The notes beneath the pieces are model-generated. The model searched no databases. It saw only the letters and a program-made list of their open reading frames with translations, and had not been told where the DNA came from. 64,000 nucleotides of DNA, from assembly GCA_020736575.1 (NCBI GenBank), contig JAGPYM010000017.1, positions 62,001 through 126,000 of the forward strand. Reading direction: 5' to 3'. This document shows positions 31,940-41,925 of the stretch, piece after piece. Position 1 is the stretch's first letter, and the number at the start of each line of letters is the position of its first letter. This stretch comes from Thelonectria olida. Lineage: Eukaryota > Ascomycota > Sordariomycetes > Hypocreales > Nectriaceae. Both the position numbers and the translations under genes were made by a program.

Positions 31940-33428
31940 CTACTCTGCCGCCCCTGTGGGTTGTGTAGTTGGCTCAACTGGCTTCTCAGGCTTCCGACCA
32001 TACACCATATGCCTATCCGCTGTTAATCACTTTGAGAAGAAAGCAATCAGTCAATCTACTTACATGTCACTGTTGGTCAAGTTCTTAGGGTTGCTAATCG
32101 CAGCACGCATCTTCGCGACGAGAACCTGGACCTCCTCAAACGACCAGCCCAAGATCTGGCCAATCGGGTACAGCGCGAAGCCATCCAAGCTCAGGTCCAT
32201 GTACAAACCAACAAAGCGACCCTGTTCCTTGAGCCTCTGGTCCTTTGGCCACGGGCTGTGGGGGATGGTGAAGACTTTGCGGACAATGTCGACGAAGCCG
32301 GCGTCTTTGGCGGCTGTTTGCATAGTCCCATCGGTGATCCTAAATGTTCGACCGAGTTTGTCGCCAGCATCGTAGAACAGCTGAGCCCACTGCTTAAAGG
32401 TCCTGATATTACGAATCAGTCAAGAACCCATTGGTAAGGGCGCGCTAGAAACCGAGACTCACTTATTTTCCTCTACGCATTCGGGGTTGTCGCAGCGAAG
32501 CTCAATATCCGGCTCGACATGTTGGAACCAGCCGCCGGGTTTCAGGGTCTTGTACATTTGCTCGTACAGCTTTGGCCAGTCGTTGATGGCGCCGTGCATG
32601 TACCGGACATGGATAAAGTCAAACGATTCGGGTTCAAACGTCCAATCGAGCTGGGCATCGTCAATCTGGAATGTCAAGTTTGGCGGCACCCAAGCTGGTT
32701 GCGTTGGTGAAATGTCGGTGCCAATGACATCGGCAGAGGGATATTGATCCGCGACATCACTACCATATGTCAAAAAAAGAGCGGGATATTTGAGAGGCTA
32801 GGAGGACTGACATGGCCCAGATCCCTGTTCCAGTGCCGACGTCCAAGATGCGCTACCATCATGTTAGTGTCGTCTCAGACAGCGAGAATGAATATTGTAT
32901 GACCTGAGGGTTGTCTCCGATAGGCGCAGCGATGAGTTTATCATCGAGCATCATAGTGAGCCATGCGTGTCTGCATATGATGAGTTCGCCGTTATTCACC
33001 AGGCTTCAGACCACTTACGCTACATCAAAGGCCTCGATGTGCTTTTCATCATTCGGAGCCCGACGAGGGAGTAAGTCTCAAACGCGGGTCGTGAGTAGAT
33101 AGAGTGGCACTTACCAGTATTCGGTGGTCTTGGAAGATTGATACGTTCTGCCCTGAATGTTGCGGTAGTCATAAATGCTCGAGGAAATGGAGGCTGTCGA
33201 TTCGCGAACACTATGCAAAGGCGATTAGCAATCACATAAGCGAAACGTATCGAAAATAGGGCGAGTCTCACCTTTCCGAGTCGACGGCTGAGTCGGTGTC
33301 GTCTGCGCCGACAACGTTAGGGTCCTGTCTCTAGTTATTCCTCGACCTGAGGCATCGCGGATGTATCCATGGGACGAAAGAATACTAACAGCTTCAATGC
33401 GCTGCGTCGTCTCAGTAGGAGGGCACAT
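31940..33428 (-). CDS. LaeA-like (UMTA/TAM) SAM-dependent methyltransferase, one splice acceptor apparently broken
   Basis: Class-I methyltransferase of the LaeA/Llm type, a group linked to control of secondary metabolism and development. Nine minus-strand exons: 33428-33390, 33324-33272, 33210-33115, 33060-33019, 32970-32904, 32852-32812, 32759-32463, 32402-32064 and 32012-31940. They assemble in frame to 348 residues in the order typical of the family: N-terminal DPNVVGADDTDSAVDSES, SIYDYRNIQGRTYQSSKTTEYW, NDEKHIEAFDVAHAWLTMML, motif I RILDVGTGTGIWAI (residues about 100-112), YPSADVIGTDISPTQPAWVP, LKPGGWFQHVEPDIEL and a C-terminal HMVYGRKPEKP. Seven introns have GT-AG ends. The third (33061-33114) has a good GTAAGT donor but CG where the AG acceptor should be, and no other AG keeps the frame. 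Either the gene is inactivated, the site is used non-canonically, or there is a base error. Confidence 0.8.
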
Positions 33429-34229
33429 ATTTGCAAGCAACAAGTACCAGCCTGAAATGGGATTGAGCAAGGAGAAGGATGGATGAGGGTGTCAACTCCC
33501 GCACTCGGCAGCTTTATAGTGTCTGCAAAGACGACAATACCCCTCACCGGAAGAGCAAGCATATGCCAATTGTGTGCTGATGCATGCACGATCCCTGTAT
33601 CGTTAAGCTTAGCGATTTGTTGTCCCAAACGAACGAGCGGAGAAGGTTGCATTCCATTCGAGCCACGGCGCGTCAGAGACTCACTCACCTGTCGCTGTTA
33701 TTCATTGTCAATCTTGACCTGACCAGGGATTTAAAGTAGGTATATTATACAAGAAAATCTGCACGCATATATAGGTACATTTTACAGATGCCTAGGGATT
33801 CTCTGCCTCGTTTCTACTCAATAATAATGTCTACATCACTGACTATGCAACCGCCTGAAGCGAGTCACCGTGATTGGTTCCGTCACTCTGCCATTCGGAA
33901 CAGCCGGCGAGCACTGGAGTAAAGTTGCATCAAATGATTGCTCCGTCCTCTGCTCATCTTCAACGAGGCCGGAAGAAAAATGCCTGGAGCTTTGGAGCAG
34001 CGTCAAAAGGGTCATTTCAAGCCTACATGCTGAAATCCCGGCCATTCAATCACCTGCACCTCTGTCTAGGTATTGGGTATATATTCTATTTTGAAATGTC
34101 TCAAGATCGCTTCCGTTCGCTAAAGAAACTACTCAATCCGATCCCGGGAGCAAACCTTTCCCCGAGCTTTCCATATTCCATATTCAAGTGAGACCAAACA
34201 AAAACTAAAACAAACTTTCCCTCGCTTCC
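33429..34229. other. Intergenic region, methyltransferase promoter side
   Basis: About 800 nt between the methyltransferase start and the PHO89 stop. A 117-codon minus-strand frame overlaps exon 1 of the methyltransferase in a different register and is not called. Nothing else is recognisable. Confidence 0.5.
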
Positions 34230-36069
34230 TTACCAGCGGGGAGCGTAGGTGATGAAGCCCATCAAACAACCGGCGACGATACCAGCAGTGGGCACAGTAA
34301 TGAACCACCCGAGGTAAATCCATCCAACCATGCGCCAGTTGATGGAGCGCCAATCACCGTTGCAAAGACCGACACCGACAATGGCACCAGTGATGCACTG
34401 AGTCGTAGAAACGGGAAGCTCTGAGATATTGTTAGCATAGGGCATAATGAAATTGCAGGCCAAGGGGACGTACTCAGACGAGTAGCAAGAATGATGGTAA
34501 TGACTGAGCCCAACTCCATCGAGAAGCCACGAGCAGGAGACATGAGGGTGACTCGGTTACCGAGGTTGGCCATGATGTTGTAGCCGTACGTCCAGAGACC
34601 AATGACGATACCAGCACCACCGAAGGCGAGAATCCAGAGGGGGACCTCGGACTCGTCAGGGATACCGCCAGACTGCCAGATCTGGTAGATGGTGGCATAG
34701 GGACCGACAGCGTTGGCGACGTCGTTTGCGCCATGGACAAAGGAAGCAGAGGCGGCAGTCATGATCTGGAGGAACGTGTACAGGAACTCGGTGCGGTTGT
34801 CAAAGTGCTCGGCGCGGGCGTGGATCTCTTCGACGTCCCCGGCGACAACAGACTTTTCGCTCTGAGAGCTGACGATATCCTTGTCGACACCGTGGAGGAT
34901 GGCAAACTTGATGGCCCACCAGATAAATGACTTTGAGTACCAGGGCCCATCAGGCTTGGGGCCAATCATGGACTTGTGTTGAGGGGCGTTGTTCACGGGA
35001 ACCTCTTCGGAAGAGATGTCGTTGGCGGCCTTGTTATCACCGTCAGGCTTATTGTGCTGACCCTCGATATCCTCAGTGACGGTAGCGGCGTGCTGAGCCT
35101 GGCGGGCGTCGAGCTCCTCGCGGGTGAGATGACCCTCGTAAAAGTTGCGAACGACGCCCTGGAAGTCGGCGGGAGGAGGAGGCACAGGACCACGCTTGAG
35201 AAGGAAGGGTCCCTGGAGGAGGTGGTAGCTCTTGAGTTGCCAGTCCTCCTTGATAACGACGCGGTACAGCCAAGGGACGAGGAAAAGAGCCATCAAGAGA
35301 GCCCATGCGGCACCAGAGGCGACAATAACGCCGGGAATCTCGGTTTCGGTGAGGTTCACCTCGTAGGAGCCACCCTTCCAGATGAGAAGCATGACGATGA
35401 GCGAGGCGGTGAGCCAGAAGTAGAATGGCACAAGGATGAGGCCTCGCATCGCAGGGTTCTTGCGGAGGAGGACGGCGTATTTCGTGAAGAGGAAGATGGC
35501 GGAGGCAAAGATGCCAGAGAGCATAGGGGCGATGATCCACGCGAGGAAGACCTAAATAATTAGTAAGAAGGAGTTCAGGATGAAAGACAAGAGGATGCAC
35601 TAACCTGGACGACACCGTCCTGGATGTCGACCTTGCCATTGGGCTTGTAGCCAACCCAAGTGATGCCAGAGCCGCCAAGGGCACCTACACCCATACCGAG
35701 GACACCACCAAGAATGGAATGAGTTGTAGAGACAGGGAAACCGAAGCGAGTAGCAAAGGTCAGGTAGACGGAAGAGGCAACGACAGCGCAGACCATGCCG
35801 AGCATCAGGAGGGCGGGCGACTCATCAAAGGCATCGACATCGACAACCTTTGTTCGGATGGTGTCAGCAACACGGCCACCAACACCGAGGGCGCCGGTGA
35901 ACTCCATGATGGAGGCACCAATCATAGCCTGGAGGTAGGAGATGGACCGCGAGGACACGGAACTGGCCCAGGAGTTGGCGACATCGTTGGCTCCGATGTT
36001 CCATGCATCGAGGAAGGCAAAGATTGTGCCCACGGCGAAGAGGTAGTCGTACTGACCGAAGACGGCCAT
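34230..36069 (-). CDS. PHO89: Na+/phosphate symporter, PiT family (PHO89 / Neurospora pho-4-like)
   Basis: Plasma-membrane high-affinity phosphate transporter of the PiT family. Minus-strand exons 36069-35605, 35551-34474 and 34420-34230 give 577 residues; both introns are 53 nt. The two inverted PiT signatures are present: near the N-terminus, AWNIGANDVANSWASSVSSR with GFPVSTTHSILGG; and in the second half, FVHGANDVANAVGPYATIYQ with LKLPVSTTQCITGAIVG. A large hydrophilic loop (about residues 240-370, rich in Glu/Asp/Lys) separates the two halves, as usual. The PiT helices flank it. Orthologues are induced by phosphate starvation; I see no CACGTG site close upstream, so that control is only inferred. 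Confidence 0.96.
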
Positions 36070-39000
36070 TGTGATTTTGTTTAAATGAAGCAAGAGATGA
36101 GGATGTTGAGGGGAATCGAGGCGTGGATGAGTGACCTGGAGAGAAAGAAAAGCGAGGAAGAGGAGAAAACTTTGACAGCTATATATGATCCGGAAACTGG
36201 GGAACGTTGGAAGTCTCTTTCAGTAGGAGGAGAGTTGAGCCCGCATTGCGTCTTGGAAGTATCATTATGCACACGCCCACTCCACGCCCTCCCAGACTTA
36301 CAAGATACATTGGTGTTGCTAGTGTGTCGTAGCCGTGGACCCCTCTGGACGCCAAGAAAGGGAACGAAAGTCGTGACCACTTCCCCAAAGCAGCGTCGCA
36401 GCTGTCGGTCAAGGGCCGGGAGGGTCTTGAGCCCTGGTCCGCGACCGAATTATCCAAGGGAACCCGTCCCATTTGTGAGTAAGTCGACTCATTCTTACAA
36501 GATTTGTGTGTGCTCGGGGCGCTGATATGCTTTGGCTTGGATATCCCCGAGCAATTTCGTCACCGACAGGAGTGGATTGCCAGAGAAGAGTCACAAGTCT
36601 CCTTTCTGGGTTGATCTGCAGGACAAAATAAGCTTAGTGTTTTGCGCGTTAAGCTTGTTGTGATGCTTCTCTTGTTGCATGGACATCTGGGGCTCAGACG
36701 AACAGCCCTTCTACTTGATACAACGGCAAGGTAATGGAGGCAGTTGTTCCGACCACTTGCGAGACGGATGATGAGCACGCGACATAGTTCCCAATCCGTC
36801 ACCGGCGAGCTAAGATGGTGGCAAGGGTCGGCTGCAACTAAGAGTGCGGCGGCGTCTTGGCTGTCGGGGCAGAAGAGTCGAGTTGCTATCAGCCGGGGAG
36901 AAGCCCACGACTTCGTTGCCGGTACGAATATGCTTGCTCAAAGCTCCATCATTGCCAAGATGGTTTGTGTGCCCGTGGGAGAATTGACGTCTCTGATCGG
37001 CCAGATTGAACGCGTGGATCCCCGCTTGAATGGGAGGATAGTCTTGGAGAATGAAGCGGTGATGCTGTTCCAGTCAAACTGGAAGCTCCAATATGAGCAC
37101 GCGACAGATGCCCTCTTTCGGTTGCACGACTGGGGTCGGCGTCAACCCACGAAATGTGACATCTTTGGTGCAGCTTTGGTGCACTAATCGAGGCAAAGCG
37201 GAAATCGCCATTTCCCCGAAGCGAAAACATGGATGGTGTGCGTGGGTTGGCGGATGAAGAGTGTGTGACGCGCTTCCTGCTTGAGCCGCGCAAAGTAAAA
37301 CGCAACCTTATCCCGAGTACAGCTTGGCCCAGTGCCTGAACAAGCTTAGCACAGATCTCACCAGCCAGCCAATCAAAAGACACAAAATGTTCACGTTTCT
37401 TGTGTTGCAGGATAGATTGGCTACTGGAGCCTGATGGAACCTGCCCACTGTCCCACCTTCCTCCAGTTTTATTTCAGACATTTTCGCGAGCCTTCTTCGA
37501 GTCTTCAACACCAACGTCGCCTCCAACATCTTGGCATTCTGCCCATTTCCACTGCTTCACCCTTCGCACCCGTTGAGCCCTGTCGCCAAGAACACCCGTC
37601 CCAGATCTGTTTGACCAGCCAGCTTCTGAGTCCTGCCCACGTTGTCCCTTCTCGCTCTTGGCGTCTTGGTCGCTCGCTTGTCTTTCAGAGCCCGCATCCA
37701 GCCTTCGTCCAGCCTTTCCCGATGCTAGACAAACCAGATCTCGGCCAGCGCCGTTTAGATGTCTTGGCTGGCGGAGATGCTCCGTGCCCTGTTCGCTGCT
37801 GTGAAGAAAAGAAAGCTTGGCTTCAACAACACTCTGAGGGAAACGGCTCCAAGTTAACATCGTCGACCTCATCCCTTAGGCCCTTTGCTTCCATTGTTCC
37901 ATTGTCTCATCAGCGGCATGCAACTCACGTCTCCAGCTGGGGGAGCGTCTCCCCACGTCCGCGGGGCCTCCAGGTCCAAACTCCAGCTCTTCCTCACTTC
38001 TCCATCCCTCTCGGTCGACTTGTCGGTCTCCAAACAGGAATAGCGTCACCCATGGCCATTGCCGTTAAACACACGCCTCCCGTTACCGATATGACACCCC
38101 TCTTTGGATCCCTGCTATACCTCTGGACAAACTCCATGCTGTGTTTCGGCCATATGCTTCGGTATGTCGATCTTTACGACCGAGAGCTAAACTGAGACGA
38201 TGAGGATGGCCAAGACTGTGAGGACACGGCATTTATGGAGAAATCCCATAAAAAGAGCCCTCATGAGTCGTAATCACTCTCATGAAACCGAGTCTGAGCC
38301 ATTCGTCGCCATCAGATCAACATGACGGAGACCTTACCCGAGGTGGAGCGAAAACATCCGTCTTAGAGTGAGTGTCCTGAGAATAGCAACTTCTCTCGTA
38401 GAAGCCAATATGGCATCCACATCCAAGGGGTCGTCGGTCTGCCATTTCGTCCGCCAAGCCATTCCTCACTGCCCGAGACTTACCTGCCACGAGCGATTGC
38501 CTCTCGTCTGCTCCCGGCAAACGCCTAGACGGAAATGTGTCTCTTCATGTAAGATGCTCACTTTCGTTAGCTGATCAACCCCACCCGAGTAAGTTGATGA
38601 CGACTCCCTAGCCTTGGTGAGGTACTTTGAGAGGGCGAGATCGACCCAGCCTAATCACCCACTCCCGACATGTTTGTCGATTCGCTCCAACTAGCGTAAC
38701 TCCCCATGTGTCTGATTGCTTCCAGAAACTCAGTCCTGCGTGTTCTAGCTCAGCCAAGCGTGCCAGAGGTCTCAGCGGCTGTAGTCATTTCGGACACCCA
38801 CGTGGATTATCCTTCTACTGGCGCTTGACAGTAGACGTCTTGGAGTCATTCAAAGCCCGCAAGTTGGGTTTTCTCGAGTACCACTCGGTTCATCCCTGCT
38901 TCTGTTTTTTACCTCGCGCATAAGGTTGTTTCAACCACAATGTAACTTCACCAAGGAGTAACCATCTCTGCCAGTGCCACGGGCCAACAAGGTGAGACTT

Positions 39001-40201
39001 GACCAAAAATATCCTCCTCGGCGTATCTCCTGATATCGCCGGTCTTGCTCGATCGCGTGCGTGGAGGAAACTCGAAATTGAATCGGCTCATCCGCTACGG
39101 GAAAGAGATCGCGTGCCTAGTTCGGGAGGTTTGCTAGAGGCCCCAGTTCTTGAGCAGAAGACCTGTCCGCCATGTAGTACATTTCTTATCGTATAGCTAA
39201 GTACTCGTACGCGTGTCCTCAATTGGACGGCCAATTCAATGCCAGCCCAGACACTGTGCCTTCGAACCAGGTGTTTCGTACATCGAGCCATCAATAGCTG
39301 TAGCGTCCGTAGTCGTAGGGCCTATCCTCGTGACTTGGTCAGGAAGTATCCAAAGTCAGTTCACCAATCATCATCGCCTCAAGACTCACTCACATCATCA
39401 AATTGCGAGTCGTCATCCCGACCATGGACCGCCCATTCAATCCACGACTCTGGCTCGAAACACAACATCTTGGCAAATCAAAGGGACCTCTTGGCAATGG
39501 CGCATAGGAGGCTTTATGTATATCTGATCCGGCACGTCGACGGTCCGCTTCGGAAGACGCGGAGGAAGAGTGGGGAGGTGTCCGGCACTTGATGCTCCGG
39601 ACGCGCTAGAACGTGTTTTAACTTCTGTGAAGCATCTACGGAAACATTCGTGCCTTGACTAAAAATAGGTTTTCCAAGGGGGTGAGACATTGGGGAACGC
39701 ACAGTACTTATGGTCGATGATTGATGATTGGGTGTCTGAACGGCGGTGTTGATCTTCAGTTTCATGAGTTGTATTCGTAATCATGTTTGCAACCTTGTTT
39801 GAGACAAAGATTTGATTCAAACCACACCAATTATTTCACGGCACTCAGATACTAAACTAACAGAGAAGTTTTGGCTTCACTCAGCCCGTCAAAGCAAGGA
39901 TGCAGGTAGTATTGCTACTGCTAAAGCTCACACCCTATAATTCAGATGGGCTTTAGGTTAGCGACATGGGAAGTACACATGGCTCTAAGAGACCACATTG
40001 CGTATTGCACACCTTGATGGCTCACCTGGAAAATCATATTACCATGTATCTAGGAAATGGATTCTCTGATTCTCGTAGTAATGAATTGTTTTGATGGTAT
40101 CAGAATAAGAAAATCGACTTTTGGCTTGACAGGGAGTTGAATTAGGACTGCCCGCAACCGAAGCCTGCATATTGCTCATTTCCTTCCTCTCTCACATCGA
40201 A
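36070..40201. other. Gene-poor stretch, 4.1 kb
   Basis: No gene I can support firmly. The first 500 bases include the PHO89 promoter. A 253-codon open frame at 37434-38195 has a Ser/Pro/His-biased, leader-like composition and no motif. From 38200 to 40200 there are only short frames. The third tRNA-Gly follows at 40202. Confidence 0.5.
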
Positions 40202-40283
40202 GCGTGATTGGTTTAGTGGTAAAATTCTCCGTTGCCATCCGAGCAGCGTCGGGGAGCCCTGGGTTCGATTCCCAGATCACGCA
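40202..40283 (+). tRNA. tRNA-Gly (GCC) with 11-nt intron, copy 3
   Basis: Identical over all 82 bases, intron included, to the copy at 7078. Flanking DNA is different, so this is not part of a larger recent duplication visible here. A T-run (40285-40290 and again near 40316) downstream can serve as a Pol III terminator. Confidence 0.95.
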
Positions 40284-40710
40284 TTCTTTTTGATGTTTTA
40301 ACGGCTTGGTTGCCTTCTTTTTTATTTCCTCACATCACATGCCCATGTGTAGAGAATGGCAACGACGATGCCTTGAAACAACGGGCTCTAATCCGTTAGC
40401 TCTAGTAAAACCTGGAGGGCTTGAGAGCGTCGTGGGGACAAAAGGGTAGAGTCTATGTCAAGGCAGGCACTCCTCCTGCACTCTGGGTTGTAGGCTAGGG
40501 TGGCTCCTTCCTCCGCAACAAACCTTTGCATCAAGTTACGTGGTGGGTGACTTCTTTCTTCACTGGCGAATCTTAACTAAACCTCTGGTTTAAATACCTT
40601 GTCATCACAACGCAAATCCCATCTTCTCATGATCACTTCATTTGGTCCCGCTGGTGTTGAAATTACGATACACGAAATACCGCCAGCGCCGCAGAAGTCT
40701 TCAAGTTACC
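40284..40710. other. Promoter region of secreted-protein gene
   Basis: About 430 nt between the tRNA and the secreted protein. A T-rich stretch follows the tRNA. No separate gene is visible. Confidence 0.5.
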
Positions 40711-41658
40711 ATGAGATCATCAATTTTCATCTCCATCCTGGCTATCGCCTCTATCTGCGTGGCCTGGGTGATTCCCAGCGATCTCCCTGATGGAGTTTGG
40801 GACATCACCCTGACAGAAGACGACGACGGTGTAGCTGGACACACAATCCAGAAACGAGGAGATCTAGAATCCAACATGGCTCTGACAGAAGGCGACATGA
40901 CTCGGAAAGAGGAGGACGATGGCCTATCTAGACACACGATCCAGAAACGAGAACATCTAGACGGAGAAATTGACCCGAGTCTTCTAATCGACGGCAAAAA
41001 CCACACAGAATCTACCGATCTCTTAGGGCCTCCCGAGCCTCGGCTACCTCTCCGTCCTTACGGGAAGAAGAACCGCTACAAAAAGTTCAAAATCAGCCAT
41101 TTCCAGTGCGTCTTCTTCGAGCCAGATCTCTACGACCCAGCATACAAATTAGCCAAAGAAAACCTGTTTGCATACTGCAAGCGGTACCAACTACCCAAGA
41201 GAACCGTCCACATCGCCGCGGCGAAAAGCGGCGACGTCATCGTCTATGCCTGCAACTGGGGCCGCAAGTTGACCACCTGCGACGAGAGCGAATGGATCTC
41301 CGGAGAAAGGTGGTATTTGGACCGGTATTGTGGCAGTATGCAGCCCGGGTGGTTTGTGTCGAGGAATTCACGGAAAACGTACGGCAGGGCTTGGATCGGG
41401 AGCGATGTCTGCAGGAAGAACGCGTTCGGGAAACAAGCCCACGTCCGCAAGCACACCTGGATTGATAAGCCGAAGGAATGGGGAAAGGACGTTGAGATCC
41501 CGCCGGAGGAGAATGAGAAGAAGGGCAACTTTGTTTTCGATATCCTCCCGTACGTACCAGAGTACAAGGGCATCAAGAGCCCTTGGGCACCGACGAACCA
41601 TCCAATAAACGTCACGTATAACGAGACGGGATTGGTAATTCCAGGTTATCACGACTGA
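40711..41658 (+). CDS. Secreted six-cysteine protein with duplicated Kex2-type pro-region; function unknown
   Basis: Intronless, 315 residues. The ATG at 40711 begins a strong signal peptide (MRSSIFISILAIASICVAWV); the longer frame from 40642 would mask it. After the signal there is an acidic pro-region with two copies of a unit ending HTIQKR (Lys-Arg at residues 48-49 and 79-80), candidate sites for the Golgi protease Kex2. The mature part (about 95-315) starts with a basic RPYGKKNRYKKFK segment and has six Cys, all within about residues 123-255 (FQCVFF, AYCKRY, YACNW, TTCDE, RYCGS, DVCRK). One N-linked glycosylation site NVT lies near the end. The CG-x(5)-W/KTYGR/C pattern resembles other fungal secreted proteins, but I cannot name the family. 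It could be an effector-like protein; that is inference from secretion, size and gene-poor setting. Confidence 0.85.
   Translation: MRSSIFISILAIASICVAWVIPSDLPDGVWDITLTEDDDGVAGHTIQKRGDLESNMALTEGDMTRKEEDDGLSRHTIQKREHLDGEIDPSLLIDGKNHTESTDLLGPPEPRLPLRPYGKKNRYKKFKISHFQCVFFEPDLYDPAYKLAKENLFAYCKRYQLPKRTVHIAAAKSGDVIVYACNWGRKLTTCDESEWISGERWYLDRYCGSMQPGWFVSRNSRKTYGRAWIGSDVCRKNAFGKQAHVRKHTWIDKPKEWGKDVEIPPEENEKKGNFVFDILPYVPEYKGIKSPWAPTNHPINVTYNETGLVIPGYHD
40801..40962 (+). repeat. Imperfect tandem duplication in the pro-region (period about 93 bp)
   Basis: The two blocks share ctgacagaag-cgac near the start and gacacac-atccagaaacga-ga-atctaga at the end, with an indel between. They encode the two units ending in Gln-Lys-Arg, 31 residues apart. 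The DNA similarity suggests a fairly recent duplication. Confidence 0.8.
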
Positions 41659-41699
41659 TGTACCTGTTGCTGGGGGCATTATTTGGGCGTTTTTTGGCT

Positions 41700-41925
41700 T
41701 GAGGGTGTGCTTTCTGGATTGACGTTATTACGGTTATTTAGGGTCGGGTGTTACTAGCATGATGTGCTATCTAGATTGGCATTGTTTAGGCTTTATCTAC
41801 TTTATATGAGGATAGGTTCCTTAGATTAGTGTTATTTAGGTGTTGCTAAGTATGAGGATAGCTTATGCCCTGGTTTAGTATTGCTTAGGCATTGTTTCGC
41901 ATGAGGATGTGCTGTCCTAGTTGAC
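41700..41925. repeat. Degenerate tandem repeat, about 47-bp unit, 4-5 copies
   Basis: Copies start at about 41700, 41760, 41807, 41853 and 41902, each with TGAGGAT- or TGATGTG-like beginnings. They continue with a CTTAGATT-like block and a variant of GTTATTTAGG..GTT. Units are 46-60 bp and diverged, and the last is partial. The array starts about 40 bases after the stop of the secreted-protein gene. Confidence 0.65.

Noticed and set aside
33866..33885. Resemblance to the tRNA-Gly 5' end (cgtgattggtt)
   Set aside because: Match stops after about 11 bases and no T-arm or acceptor partner follows.
34976..35563. 195-codon plus-strand frame antisense to PHO89
   Set aside because: Shadow of the phosphate transporter; no motif of its own.
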